From contig CM037879.1 of NCBI GenBank assembly GCA_021292165.1, forward strand, positions 16,205,525 to 16,269,524: 64,000 nt of DNA. The letters are read 5' to 3'. The position numbers and the translations under genes are program-made. The notes under the pieces were generated by a model that saw only the letters and a list, made by a program, of their open reading frames with translations, was not told the origin of the DNA and made no database searches. The DNA comes from Shinisaurus crocodilurus. Lineage: Eukaryota > Chordata > Lepidosauria > Squamata > Shinisauridae. Positions 52,669-63,960 of the stretch are shown here, one piece after another. Numbering within the stretch: position 1 is the first letter of the stretch; each line of letters begins with the position of its first letter.

Positions 52669-53207
52669 TTACATTTTCAGCATTCAGCAGCTTCCCCAGA
52701 GTCTTCTAAATATGCATTTCTGAGGGGTGAGTGTGGATCCATCTTGTCTCTAATGCAGATGCTTATAATATCACTACAGTAATACCTTGGATTGCAAGTA
52801 ACTTGGTTTGAGAGCGTTTTGCAAGACCAGCAATTTTTTAAATATTTATTTATTTTTTACTTGATATACAAGCGACATCTTGCAATACAAGTACTGTAGT
52901 ACAGCTTAAATTAAAAATCTCTGTACAAATTTTTTTGGGGGGATTTTATTTTGATATAAGAGTGTTTTGGATTACAAGCACGTTTCCGCAACTAATTATG
53001 CTCTCAATCCAAGGCATGACTGTACTTCTCTGAGACCACTGTCACAGGTATGAGGGGGGCAGCACAGCGTCCAGCTCCAGGGAAGAGGTAGAGCTAGTGC
53101 TGTGCCAAAATCTTCCCTCCACTTTCATGAAAGCCTCCTTCCCACATGAAAAAGGTTTCCATTTTTCTACCTCATTCTCAGGGCATTTTATAATTTATTT
53201 TGTATTT
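52669..53207 (+). repeat. 280-bp repeat, copy carrying a pogo-like MITE
   Basis: Matches 48968-49250 on both sides of the MITE at 52777-53022. Left junction AATATCAC|TA, right junction TA|CTTCTCTG. Confidence 0.85.
52777..53022 (-). mobile_element. pogo/Tigger-like MITE, copy 3
   Basis: 246 bp, TA-flanked (52775-52776 and 53023-53024), inverted relative to copies 1 and 2, ending CAATCCAAGGCATGACTG. The host repeat at 48968 gives the empty site, so the duplication of TA can be seen directly. Confidence 0.9.
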
Positions 53208-54311
53208 TGAATTATTTTGAAAAGACTGTCAAATGCCTGGGAGGAGAGGAACGCCTTAACCTGGTGTCAGAAAGATAACAGTGTTGGCACCAGGCAGATC
53301 TTATTGGGAAGAACATTCTACAATTGGGGACCACCAAGAAGGCCTTCTCCTTTGTTGCCATCCTCTGAAGCTCACTCGGAGGAGGACCTCAGATGTTGAT
53401 CGTAGTGTACAGGTAGGTTCATACCAGCAGAAGAGCTCCATCAGGTATTGTGGTCCTGAACCATATAGGCCTTATAGGTCAAAACCAGCACCATAAATTG
53501 AGCTCAGAAACATACAGGCAGCCAGTGCAAGTGGACCAGAATTGGTCTCTGCTATCAATCTGGCTGCTGTACTTTGCACAACTGGCAGCGTGCAAACCAT
53601 CTTCAAAGGCAGCTCCATGTAAAGTGCATTGCAGTAATCTAACTTGGAAGTTGCCAAAGCATAGGCAAAGCATAGGCTATTGAAGCCAAGTTATCCCCAT
53701 CCAGATAGGGGTGTAGCTGGGTCACCAGCCAAAGCTTGTAGAAGGCACTCCATGCCACCTGAGCCTCAAGTGACCATGATGATTCCAGAGAACCCCCAAA
53801 CTATGAATCTGCTCCTTTATAGGGAGTGGAACCCCATCCAGAACAGGTTGAACGCCCTCCATCAGGTCAGAAGAACCACTCACTAACAGCATCTCAGTTT
53901 CGTCTCTTGAGTTTCACTTTATTAACAATCTTCCAGTCCATTGTAACAGTCAGGCACTGATCTAACATATCCACGGTCTCACCTGATGAAGATGAAAGTG
54001 AGAAATCGAGCTGCATGTCATCAGCATACTGACGACAATGCACTTCAAAACTCCAGATGACCCCACTCAATAAATTCATGTAGATGTTAAATAGCATGGG
54101 GACAAAACTGACCCCTGTGAAACCCCATACTGGAGAATGCATGGGACCAATCTATATCCCCCAAGCACCACCTTCTGGAGCTGACCATCCAAGTAAGAGT
54201 GAAGCCACTGCAATGCAGTACCACACCACACTCCCAGCTCAGATAGTTGCCTCAGAAGCATACCATAGTCAATAGTATTGAAAGCTGCCAAAAGCTCAAG
54301 GAGAATCAACA
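53208..54311 (-). mobile_element. L2-type LINE ORF2 (reverse transcriptase to C-terminus), degraded
   Basis: Read from 54311 leftward in several frames it gives, in order, LLELLAAFNTIDYGMLLRQL (palm), QWLHSYLDGQLQKVVLGG, GVSQGSVLSP, the catalytic RQYADDMQL, SKLDYCNALYMELPLKMV, and a degraded YKAL...LWN region, then ends near 53208. This is the standard L2 order. Frame breaks and stops show it is dead. The coding part is truncated at its 5' side by a SINE at 54312. Confidence 0.88.
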
Positions 54312-54415
54312 AGATAAAATGGGGAGGAGGATGGATCATGTAAGCCACCTTGGGTTCCTTGGAGGAAAAAAGGTGGGATATAAATGTAATAATAAATAAA
54401 TAAATAAATAAATAA
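54312..54415 (+). mobile_element. Sauria-type SINE 3' part
   Basis: GATAAAATGGGGAGGAGGATGG, GCCACCTTGGGTTCCTTGGAGG, GGTGGGATATAAATGTAATAATAAATAAATA. 5'-truncated, inserted at the upstream edge of the L2 fragment. Confidence 0.88.
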
Positions 54416-55555
54416 TGCATTCCAATGCACACAGTGATGCCTTCAGTTGCTTCTTTAAAAAAAAAAAAAAAAAAGAGCTGTTGAAGCACCTCCCTTTTTC
54501 TTTCCAGATATATGGCTCACTTTGCAGTTGATCTCCAGCCTCTTCTCTGTCACTTTCTCATTAACCCAAGGAATGTTTGTGGGATGGTAAAAACCATTGT
54601 TTACATGATTAGTCATCCTTGGTCTCTTCTAAATTGTAGATGTATCATTTTGTAAATTTCAGATAAACACCATTTGTTTTCTTGTGGTCAGCGATGGCTA
54701 TCTATCCCCAAACCAATATAATTTGGTTTTCTAATAAAAATTCTCTCAAAATCCTAACAGCGTCCAAAATATGAATAACAACAACAAAAGATTTAGCTCT
54801 AGATTTTAAAGGCAGGGGCTGGTTGTTGAAGAGCAAACAGCATTCCAGCAGAACTACAGCTTTATAATAAAGTTCAAGTTATGACAAGTTCTGGGACCTA
54901 AGCCAAATTCAGACCAAATCTAACGTTTTTACAGGGGTGAAAAAGGTTTTACTAGCGATTCTAAGTCTCCCACAGAATGCCTGCTTTTTGTATGTAAACA
55001 TTCATGGAAACAAATGTTGGTGGGTCCAATAAAATATTAAACTTCTACCCACCGTTTTTATTAGAGAAAAGACAAGGAAAGAAAACTTTATTTTGAAAAA
55101 ATACACAAGGAGAAATGAGAATGAAAATAAACTAAGTTTTATCCCTCTCAAAAATCCAGGCTACCCACTCAGACCTTCCCATTGTTTTGAAAACCAGATA
55201 TTAATTTCTGCGTGAAAAAGGCAGAGGCCCTGTTCATGGTAAAATATTTCCACATGTTCCTCTTGATGTTGACGTGCTTTTGATAAACAAGAAAATCAAC
55301 ATAAGGCTTTCTCCATGTGGCATAATTATTGACTGACCACGCAAAGGCTCCTTGACTAGCCATTGAATCCTAAGACTAGAAGGAACCAGAAGGTCATAAT
55401 GTGCAGCCACCTTCCCCAAGACAGGACACTACAAACAGCAACTATCACAAATTATGAATTAATCAACATAATTAATCATTATACAGGGATCCTATGGGGA
55501 TTTTACTTGGCTCATTCGTTATGAATGTGTACATGAAAATATTACCGTAAGTGAG
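54416..55555. other. no gene recognised
   Basis: A-run at 54455-54473. Otherwise featureless AT-rich sequence. Confidence 0.4.
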
Positions 55556-56330
55556 CTTCTGCAGAGGTTTGGGGTTCAGTGTGCTGATGATATCCCCACA
55601 TTGCCTTTCTTTTTCAGCTGACTCAAGTCCTGAAATATTGGTACTTTGTTACCTATTGCCTGACCATGGTGGGGTAATGCGTGCAGTTAAGCCAGCTGAA
55701 GTGGAACCTTGATAAGACTGAGATAATGATGGCCAGCAGCTCTTGGGGTGGATATGAACAAATATAACAGGCAATGACAGCTTATCCTGGTCCCTTAGGC
55801 CTGCAGCTTTGGGGTGCTGTGAATCCATACATGTGACTATTGACCCAGGTCACGGCAGTAGCAATGTGTGCAGTTCAGAAAGCTCCATCTTTTGACAAGG
55901 CTACAAGCCTTCCTGTCCGACCCGGACGTAGGGGCTGTTGTTCATGCCTTTCTCTAACTTCAAGGCTAGATCACAGTAGCACAGTATGCTGTGTGTGCTC
56001 TTGATGTATGTCTGGAAACTAGATTTGGTTCGCAACACAGCAGCTCACCTCCACCTTGGGCAGGTTTTCAGACACTGTAATACACAAGGGCTCCTGCATC
56101 TGCATTGGCTCTCTATTTAGTTATATTCCAGGCACAATTCAAGGTACCAGTTTATACCTATGAAGCCCTTAACAGCTTGGGCACTAAATATCTCCACTCT
56201 TTTTTGTATCACAGTGACTATGAAGATTAACTTTCTTAACTGTATAATACACTGCCAGGGCCTGTAGAGAGGAATTCTTATTGGTAGACTGACCACTGTT
56301 GAATTCCCTCACCCAAGAGGTCTGTTTACT
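55556..56330 (+). mobile_element. L2-type LINE, old and heavily degraded
   Basis: Recognisable islands in changing frames: CAGTGTGCTGATGATATC (QCADD, catalytic region), CAGCTGAAGTGGAACC with GATAAGACTGAGATAATGATG (KW..DKTEIM), then CATCTGCATTGGCTCTCT ... GGCACAATTCAAGGTACC ... TATGAAGCCCTTAACAGCTTGGG (LHWL...FKV..YEALNSLG). Same order as L2 ORF2 but with many stops. Confidence 0.6.
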
Positions 56331-56569
56331 TTCTGGAAGAGCAGGACTTTTCTTTCTTTCTTTGAGCCAGCATTCAATAGCCTGGATCCACAGTGTCTTA
56401 ATAAAGAACGATCCACATACAGGAGGCCCAGGTGAATTAAGGTTTTGTTTTATACTCACCTCTTGAGCTCACTTGCTAACAAAACACATGCACAGAGTGT
56501 GTGAGTGCACTGTAGATGCATATCCTAAGAAACAAAAGAAAACTTAAAAGGTTAGGTAATCATCATCAA
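56331..56569. other. no repeat or gene recognised
   Basis: Short spacer between the old L2 and the hAT element. Confidence 0.4.
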
Positions 56570-57003
56570 CAGAGGTGGTGTTAGGGGGTGGCCCACTAGG
56601 GCTGGAGCCCCAAATCTTTCATCTGGAGCCCCAAATGTCTGGGGAGGCCATCTGCCCCAGCAGCCTGCTGTCCATGGGCACTTGCTGAAATAAAGGTACA
56701 GGGGCCCTGATGATCTCTGCTGCATCTGAACCCCTTGGATCAGCTGGCTTTTTGCCCACATGTCCGCCTGCCCCGTGAATCTTTCTGCCTGAGGCTTTTT
56801 CTGAAATCAAATGCCCTCTTCTCCCCTGTCCCCATATCTCTTTTTAGAAATAGGGGTGTCCTCAGGAGACAGGGTCCTTTAAAGACACACATAGAGAGAG
56901 AGACTGTAGAGCATATGTAAATTAGCATATGCCAATTTGTGCATATATATTTTTGTGCAGTGAGTTTGAGCCCCGGATCTTTTCAGTACCTAGCACTGCC
57001 CCT
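56570..57003. mobile_element. hAT-like element, family A copy 3
   Basis: 434 bp from CAGAGGTGGTGTTAGGGGGT to CCTAGCACTGCCCCT. Flanking 8-mers ATCATCAA (56562-56569) and ATCATCAT (57004-57011) agree at seven of eight positions. The body is collinear with 14138-14613. No transposase. Confidence 0.8.
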
Positions 57004-57537
57004 ATCATCATCATTTTGTAGCAAGCTACCTATCTCACATTGATTGCCCATAGAATTTAGGTGCATGGCTGACACATGCTAGTTTGCTACTAAGCAAATC
57101 TCCTAATATCTTACATTACTTGGCAGAGTAGAAATCATACCAGTTTCTTTGGAGAGGGGCACAGAGGGAGAGGGAGGGAGGAATATTTAATTTGATTTTG
57201 GGCTCACTTAAGGAGCATATACTAATCAGTGGTTGGATATTAAGAACACAAGCTGGGAAGACTTGACCAAAGCCAGCTATGAAAAGAAAGGTGGGATAGA
57301 CTTCAAGAATGCAATTGGGAGCCAGTTTAATATTCAGTACCAGACAAAACTGTGTAATCCATTTTCTGTTGCGTTTGGCTAGGGATGCCAATGGCACCAA
57401 CTGAGAACTGGCCCTTCTAAAGGAAGCTCATAACGATGCCAAGCTTTGCTTAATGTCATTCCAGGCTGGCACTTACACTAGAGAGCTGTCATGCAAAGCA
57501 ACTCTGTAAGGATGGGGCTACTACACCTTCTTGGTGC
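57004..57537. other. no gene recognised
   Basis: A 94-codon minus-strand frame at 57116-57400 has no recognisable domain. Confidence 0.4.
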
Positions 57538-57539
57538 TT

Positions 57540-57835
57540 AAGAACATCGGAAGAGCCCGGCTGGATCAGGCCAAGGTTGGTCCATCTAGTCCAGCACTCT
57601 TTTCACACAGTGGCCAACCAGCTGCCTGCAGGAAACCCACAAGCAGGGCATGAGTGCAACAGCACCCTCCCACCCATGTTCCCCAGCAACTGGTGTACGA
57701 AGGCATACTAGCTCTTGCTACTGGAGGTAATATATAGCCATCATGACTAGTAGCCATTGGTAGCCTTCTCCTCCATGAATTTGAGTAATCCCCTTTCCAA
57801 GCCATTCAAATTGGTGGCCATCACTACATGTGTCT
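57540..57835 (-). mobile_element. CR1 LINE 3' end
   Basis: TTAAGAACATCGGAAGAGCCCGG, TGGATCAGGCCAAGG, CCATCTAGTCCAGCACTCT, CAGCAACTGGTGTACGAAGG, CTCCTCCATGAATTTG, GGTGGCCATCACTACATG. Same subfamily as 24428 and 44006. Confidence 0.82.
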
Positions 57836-58127
57836 GCCAGTTCACATGGATTTAGGGGCGGAGTCATTTGCAAGGGAGAATTGGCAGGTTAGGGGGAGTA
57901 GTAAGCAGCAAAGCAGGAATATGTTAATTAAACGCCTTGGTGATTTATTTATTTTTTAAAGAAGACTTCACCTGCTGCCTAAATAACATTCTTAGCACCT
58001 CATGAATCTCTTTGGGGAAGGTGGGGTGCCAACCCTGGAAAAGCCCCCTCCCTAGTATACAATAATCATCAATAATTGTATTTACTTTTGTGAATTAGTA
58101 CTGGATGAGATACAAAAAACAAAGGTA

Positions 58128-58290
58128 GCAGTGTTGGCCATAAGAAAAACACCCCAAATCTATATAGTGTAATACCTTTATTAGGCCAACCCAAAGTTCA
58201 CAATAACTGTGCAAGCTCTCGAGATCAGGCAAGATGTTACAAAAGAAACCTGCCTTTTATAACACCTCGCATGATGAAGAGATCTGGAGA
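58128..58290. repeat. amniote-type interspersed repeat, class unsure
   Basis: GGTAGCAGTGTTGGCC, GTGTAATACCTTTATTAGGCCAACCC and GTGCAAGCTCTCGAGATCAGGC recall a common reptilian repeat that I place, from memory only, with non-autonomous DNA transposons. It may be the other end of the type seen at 23462. Confidence 0.35.
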
Positions 58291-58299
58291 TCTAGGAAG

Positions 58300-60028
58300 C
58301 TTGCACATTTTTTGGTGATCTTTGAGTTGCCCTAATAAAGCTTTTACACTATATGAATCCTGGACAAAAAGCACCTGGAAGAGAAGCACTGGGAATCCTC
58401 CAACTTTTCTCGCCCTCTGCAAGTTTCCCATGGTGGTCCTGAATTAGGAGATACCTAAACGGTATGGATGATTTCTTGGTCCTATTTACAAGTTACTGCC
58501 TGTTTTCCTTTCCTCCGCTCAGAGTCAGCCAGCAGCCCTTCAATAACACCGATAAAGAGTGAGCAAACCCTCTGCAATTTCCTCAAACACTTCCATTTCT
58601 ATATGGGTTCCAGATTTGTCCCTCCGGGTATATGTTTCTTCTGATGCACAAGATAGCTTAAGCAAGTGTGGGGGAGGGGAGGTGGAGACTGCCAATTTGC
58701 TCCCCTCCCCCGCTCCATGACTCTGCCTCATCAGGGAGACCTTGCCTGTTGTAAACAAAAGTCGGATGCCAGAGAACAGATCTCCCTGTTTGGAATGAGT
58801 AAAGGAAATACAAAGATCAGTTAGGAGAGAGCGAGTAAAAAAACACAGGACTGGGAGGATCAGAAAGGGGAATGGTCCTAGATTACATTTCATTAGCTGT
58901 GAGCCAAATTTGTGCAGAAACCATTTGCTCCCCAAAAATAGAGAAAGAGAGAAATATGTCAGCCCCACCTCCTCCAGCCCTCCTCTCTTCCATTCTTGCT
59001 CAAGAAGTCACTCTGCAGCAAAAGCCGGGGTCACTTCAATTCTTATCATTGGTGATATGAAAAATTATACTGATCATTCTACGAGACTTCCTTGACAGTT
59101 CCCTGAGAAGATCGGCTTGTCGGCTGCTGATCTTGGCCACGTAGAGTGCCGAGCGAGAGGTGTGGGAGAAGGGGTTGGGGGAAAGTGCTGCCAAAGTAAT
59201 CATTGCTGTTTGAGATCTTGATTATTGTTTCTATACAAAACAACACTCCCCTTCCTCCTCCTCCTCCTCCTCCTCCTCCTCCTCCTCCTCTTGTCCCCTT
59301 AAAAATATTCTGAGTAAAGCCGAGCAGAATGTGTTGTATTTTGATTTTTGTGTCAACATTTGTTTGCCTGGTAGACAAAGGAGAAACTTCCAGCAAAACA
59401 GCTAAGCAAGTCTCACAAAAAAAAACCCAGAAAGTATTTCTCTGGGTTTTGTCCAAGTCCTGGGCACCAACTGCAGCTCAGACAGAGCTGTGTAGCTCAG
59501 GCAGGCTGATTTTTAAGGCTCCAGGGAATTCTTGGCACCATCCTTGAGCTAATCCACAGGGCAAAAGCCTTGGGAACAAGAGAGCTGTGCAGTCCCTGAT
59601 CGAAGCTCAGGGAAGCTCCCCAGTCGCAATGAGCTAGCACTTAGGCCGAGTCTCTTTACATACCCTTTTGGAGCCTGCCCACCACCCAGCCCATGTGACC
59701 ATAATTAGGCTTGGGTGGGTCTAGAACCAGGCACTTGCCAGTCACATGGGGTATGGGTGGGGCTTACAAAGAGTATAGGGCAGCACAACAATATGGCTGC
59801 CTGTAGCCCTCTGAACTCGAAGGATTACGGGCATCCAATGGAGGGAGGGAGGAGCACAGAGGCGAAGGTAGCCTCTGTGCTCCTAATGCCCTGCAAAAGA
59901 CTTAGACAGCCGATTTCATTCAGCCGTCTAAGTTTATGGAAGCCACACAGTCTGCTGGACTTTCGCTTGCGCTCCTCCAGCTGGCAGCAACAATGATTCC
60001 ATATGATTGATCAGACTAATTATCACAC
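58300..60028. other. no gene; (CCT)n microsatellite inside
   Basis: Frames of 142 (58540-58968, minus) and 125 codons (59079-59456, minus) show no domain; the second reads poly-Gly from the CCT repeat. Confidence 0.4.
59253..59291. repeat. (CCT)13 microsatellite
   Basis: Uninterrupted CCT repeat. Confidence 0.97.
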
Positions 60029-60291
60029 AAGGGCAGAGTTCAGTATTCTCAGGCCATTGGTGTGACTTACAGCTACCGCTGGCAGGGATACACCATGATG
60101 CTGGATGCTGCTGAAGTCTTGGCTGGGCTATAGGCCACATAAGAAGGACCACCCAGTGTCGTGGCTGGATTCCTGTTCTCCATGCATCTGTGGTAGAGAT
60201 GTGCGAATCAGCAAAACCTGAGTGCACCAAAGTTCTCCGAACTCCATCTCAGAGAGTTCTGACTCAAGTCTGTATCAGATTGTGAGCTTTG
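60029..60291 (-). repeat. 265-bp repeat, inverted partner of 15134-15398
   Basis: Reverse complement of 15134-15398 over its whole length, with few differences. It includes TAGAGATGTGCGAATC near 60194, which looks like one end of a TAGGGATG-type hAT element. Confidence 0.75.
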
Positions 60292-60604
60292 TTTTTTCTT
60301 TTCGCATGGAAATCCATGCGTATTTTCGTGCGCAGCTTTCCAAATGTACATATCAGTTGTGTGCGTCTTTGAAATGTATGCATTGTTCTCCCCAACATAT
60401 GCATTTTTTCATGCACATTTTTCAAATGTACACATGCTGCGGAACACATTTTGGGGGTCCATGAATCACACTGCAAGCTCGGAAACAGACGGACCTTCAG
60501 CCGCAGATTGAACCACATCCGAGCCCGTGTTTGGTCTGGAAGGTGCGAACTGGGTAAATCCTCGTAAGAAAACAAAACTGAAACTAATTTCTCATACATC
60601 CCTA
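60194..60604. mobile_element. possible family B hAT-like element
   Basis: Left end TAGAGATGTGCGAATC and right end TTCTCATACATCCCTA are inverted. The interior has the family's GCATTTTTTCATGCACATTTTTC-type strings. The flanking 8-mers do not match, so the boundaries are uncertain. Confidence 0.4.
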
Positions 60605-60689
60605 GAACTCATCACTTCTTGTGCTGGCTCTCCCAAATGCGTAGTGCTGCTGAATTGCTGGCTAAGTGGGATCCAGCCAGAAGGAGGGT

Positions 60690-61045
60690 TAAGATAAGAA
60701 GAGCCAAGCTCAATCAGATCAAAGGTCCATCTAGTCCAGCCTTACCCAACCTGCCAGACCAACAACTCTCAACATTCCTGACCATTGGCCATGCTAGCTG
60801 GGACTGATGGGAGTTGGAGTCCAAAACATCTGGAGGGCACCAGGTTGATCCCTAGTCCAACATCCCAAAATGGCCAACCGGATGCCTCTTGGAAGTCCAC
60901 AAGCAGGAGATGAAGGCAATAGCTCTCTTTCATTGTTGTTACTCAGCAGCTAGCTAGCTAATATCCTGCTTCTGAACTTGGAGGTTACATATAGCCATCA
61001 TCATGACCAGTAGGGTTGATGCAACCTTTTCCTAATCAGAGTCAT
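60690..61045 (-). mobile_element. CR1 LINE 3' end with nested MITE
   Basis: TAAGAAGAGCCAAGCTCAATCAGATCAAAGGTCCATCTAGTC-type CR1 sequence is interrupted at 60737 and resumes at about 60853 with CTAGTCCAACATCCCAAAATGGCCAACCGGATG. Degraded compared with 57540. Confidence 0.7.
60737..60848. mobile_element. hAT-like palindromic MITE nested in CR1
   Basis: CAGCCTTACCCAACCTGCC ... CATGCTAGCTGGGACTGATGGGAG ... CATCTGGAGGGCACCAGGTTGAT. The flanking 8-mers ATCTAGTC (60729-60736) and CCCTAGTC (60849-60856) agree at six positions, and both are CR1 target sequence. Confidence 0.7.
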
Positions 61046-61049
61046 CATA

Positions 61050-61450
61050 GCCATTGGTATTATTTATTTATTTGATTGCTTGATGATTGATTAACTGATT
61101 GATATCCCGCCTTTCCACCAAAAAATGGTGTTCAAGGAGGCTAATAATAAATTCCAGATTAAAAACAAGATCTTAACTAAAACATAACATTAAGAACAAA
61201 ATTTTAAAAATACAATAAAAGAAATAAACAGCACCAACCGATTAAAGACCCCTTCAACAACAGACCAGTTTAAATAGCAAAGGCCTGTCTGAATAAAAAT
61301 GTCTTTGCCTGCCAACAGAAGACAACAGAGATGCAGCCAACCTAGCCTCCCTTGGCAGGGAGGTCCAGAGCCTGGGAGCAGCCACTAACAAGGCCCTCTC
61401 TTGTGTCTCCACCAAATGTGCCTCTAACAGGCAGTGGTTCCAGCCTACCC
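61050..61450 (-). mobile_element. L2-type LINE 3' end
   Basis: On the minus strand, AGGGCCTTGTTAGTGGCTGCTCCCAGGCTCTGGACC reads as the AP.LW.SLP region in degraded form. It is followed by AGACATTTTTATTCAGACAGGCC, a T-rich 3' UTR and the terminus GGTGGAAAGGCGGGATATCAATCAG at 61100-61130. Confidence 0.65.
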
Positions 61451-63160
61451 TTTATGAATTTCATTTTTAAAGCCACAGTGGCCATCATCACATCTTGTAG
61501 GAATCCCAAAATTTAATTATGCACTGTGCGAAGACAAAAGCAGAAATAAAACAGCACTGCCCTGATCTTGAGATCTGTTTTGGACTTTGAAGTCCCAATG
61601 TACACATGGCTTCCTCATTCATTTCTATAGTAGGGCTAGATCCATGCATCAGAGTGCACAGGAAGCTCTAGATTCAAAGCACATGATGGAAACACTGATT
61701 GCTCTGCGACTGAGCTTGGGTTTGAAACCAGGTGTCTACTCCAAATCCAACACTTTATCCATAATCCAAGGATGGCCGACTTCTCTGTTCTCCTGCGCTG
61801 TACAAGTCTCTGGATCCCAGTCTACAGACTGGAAATGGTTGTGGGTTTTTTTGCCACACTACCTAACCTTCTCATGAATTGTCAGGCTCTATAATGAAGT
61901 GACTGTTGCTTCATTGTAAACACTTTGCAGATATTGAAGACACATGCTTGCATGGTATGAAGCAAGCCATTGATGATGGGGATGTGAGATAGCAACACAT
62001 ACAATTTATATGAAATGCACATGGTGTCTCATCGCTTCTCTGCGTAGCTATTAGTCAGCACATTTTGCATCAAAGAACCGAAGAGGGAAATAACATTAAC
62101 ATGTGGAAACATTCACAACTTTTGGAACCAACTTTATTTGCCTGTCAAGCGAAACTGAGATTTTATTTTTACCTCACCTTTATTTGTTTTTCAGAAGTTA
62201 GGGCCTCCAAGGGTCAGATGAAGTTGCTTTGGTAGCCAAATTTGGCCTTAGGACTTCTAGTTAGCTATTCTTGCCACAGACTGTGGTAACATACCTGCCA
62301 TTTCAGTCATGAATTATCTATATTTCTCTGCATCATTTCTTCTTCAAATATGAAAAGTCTACAGTGATCTGCATGTTCCAGGGGAAGAGACCAAAAAATA
62401 ATAATAATAAGGATACATTCTTTCTTTCCTCACTCAGGCCTTTGCTTCTCGAAGAACTCACTGGACAGTGTATAACATAATGAAATATAACAAAAAGTGC
62501 ATTTATTATGAAAGCATTTCATGAGAGGAAATAAGATGGTATCTATCTACATCTTGAGGATCCTAGACATATACTGTTACCAACAAAAGCCTTGGATGGC
62601 TGTCAAAAACCTACTCATCCCTCCCAAGAATACTGAAACACCACATTCTGCCAGAAAGTAACAATGATCAAAAGACATAAACAATAAGGCCTTTTAGGCT
62701 AATTATTGCATTTCAATACTTCCCAAAGTAGTTTAATTAAAGAAAATAAGCTGTAAATATTATAAGGGATTTATTTTTTAAAAAGTGGGTCAGGCACAAA
62801 CCTCTTAAAATCACTTGAATTTAGATTTTTGTTCGTTTAACAATCATGTTTGTTTTCCCACAACTTTACACAGTCTTAGAAAATAATATATCTAGCTGAC
62901 CAACTCTTTCTACCTTCCCTTTTCTCCTAAAATTAGTTTACTGTGGAGCACTGTTGGGCTTTCACAGGTATTTTTGATTCACGTGAAAAGAAGAACCATA
63001 AAGCTTAAATAACAGGATCCGTTTTATTTGTCCAAACTTAAAAGCAGAGCTGAACTTTGACAAATGGGAAGATAAGTCATCGGCTGTAGAAGGTTGTCAG
63101 CAGTATCAACAAAAAACACAAAAGGCATGTGTGTACATCCCCACCGGACACATAGTGTGG
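61451..63160. other. no gene recognised
   Basis: About 1.7 kb, AT-rich, with short frames and no bounded repeat. Confidence 0.45.
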
Positions 63161-63162
63161 CC

Positions 63163-63440
63163 ATGTTCCCTACAGAGGACAGTCCTCTATTTTGAAGGCA
63201 TCCTCAATTTCGAAGGCTGAACCAAATATAAAGAACCCTAAAAAAAAAAAAAAAAGCAGAGCAGGGGTTGAAATTGCCCATCAACACTTATTAGCACCTG
63301 GACTGAGCAGGCAGGCAGGCACAGGGGTCACCTGGTCACAGTCTTCCACTCTATTGAGATATAATGTATTTCTGTTTAAATTACAGTCACTACTTCCCAA
63401 TCAGCATATACACACTTTATGCAAATCCACACCCTCTTTT
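63163..63440 (-). repeat. dispersed 200-bp repeat, copy C
   Basis: Reverse complement of the block at 38945 and 40237: GACTGTGACCAGGTGACCCC, GTTGATGGGCAATTTC, TTAGGGTTCTTTATATTTGG, AGAAATACATTATATCTCAA. It carries an A-run at 63240-63255 not present in the others. Confidence 0.65.
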
Positions 63441-63635
63441 GTTCTCTTTTTTTGGCGACGCACATGTAGCCACCTTGCCACTACAGTTTTACTGATCAGT
63501 TTTAAAACGCTAGCTGCCGTGAAGATGGCTACTGTTGAAATGTGGCACCTTGCGGGTCAGTCCATGCGTTCTTCGCATGGCAATCTCATAATCAACCCTC
63601 CAATAGCTCAGCAAGCAAAGGCCCTTGGTTTTGGA

Positions 63636-63772
63636 AAGTCTTCCCCAACCTGATAGTTCTCCAGGTGTTTTAGACTTCAATTCCCATCAGCCCCAGCCAT
63701 CATGGCTAATGGTTAATAATGCTGGGAGTTGTCATCCATAACATCTGGAGCTCACCAGGTTGGGAAAGGCTG
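63636..63772. mobile_element. hAT-like palindromic MITE, full length
   Basis: GTCTTCCCCAACCTGATAGTTC ... GACTTCAATTCCCATCAGCCCC, then the inverted GCTGGGAGTTGTCATCC ... CACCAGGTTGGGAAAGGCTG. Confidence 0.7.
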
Positions 63773-63869
63773 GTCTACTCATCATTCATGATGCCCCACA
63801 GGGTGTTAGTATAATCCTTACATTAAATGCACCACATACCTAGGACACAATATTTTTCACACCTCGAAC

Positions 63870-63960
63870 CATAAGGGGGAGGGACCATCATTCAGTGGCA
63901 GAAAATATGCTCTACATGCAGAAGTTCCCAGGTTGATTCCCTGGTTTCGCCGGTTAAAAA
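63870..63960 (+). mobile_element. tRNA-derived SINE head, window edge
   Basis: CATCATTCAGTGGCAGAAAATATGC (A box, degraded) and CCAGGTTGATTCCCTGG (B box). Same family as 44694 and 45540; the rest runs to the window end. Confidence 0.6.

Noticed and set aside
59079..59456. 125-codon frame with a poly-Gly tract
   Set aside because: The Gly run is the (CCT)n microsatellite read on the minus strand; no other domain.
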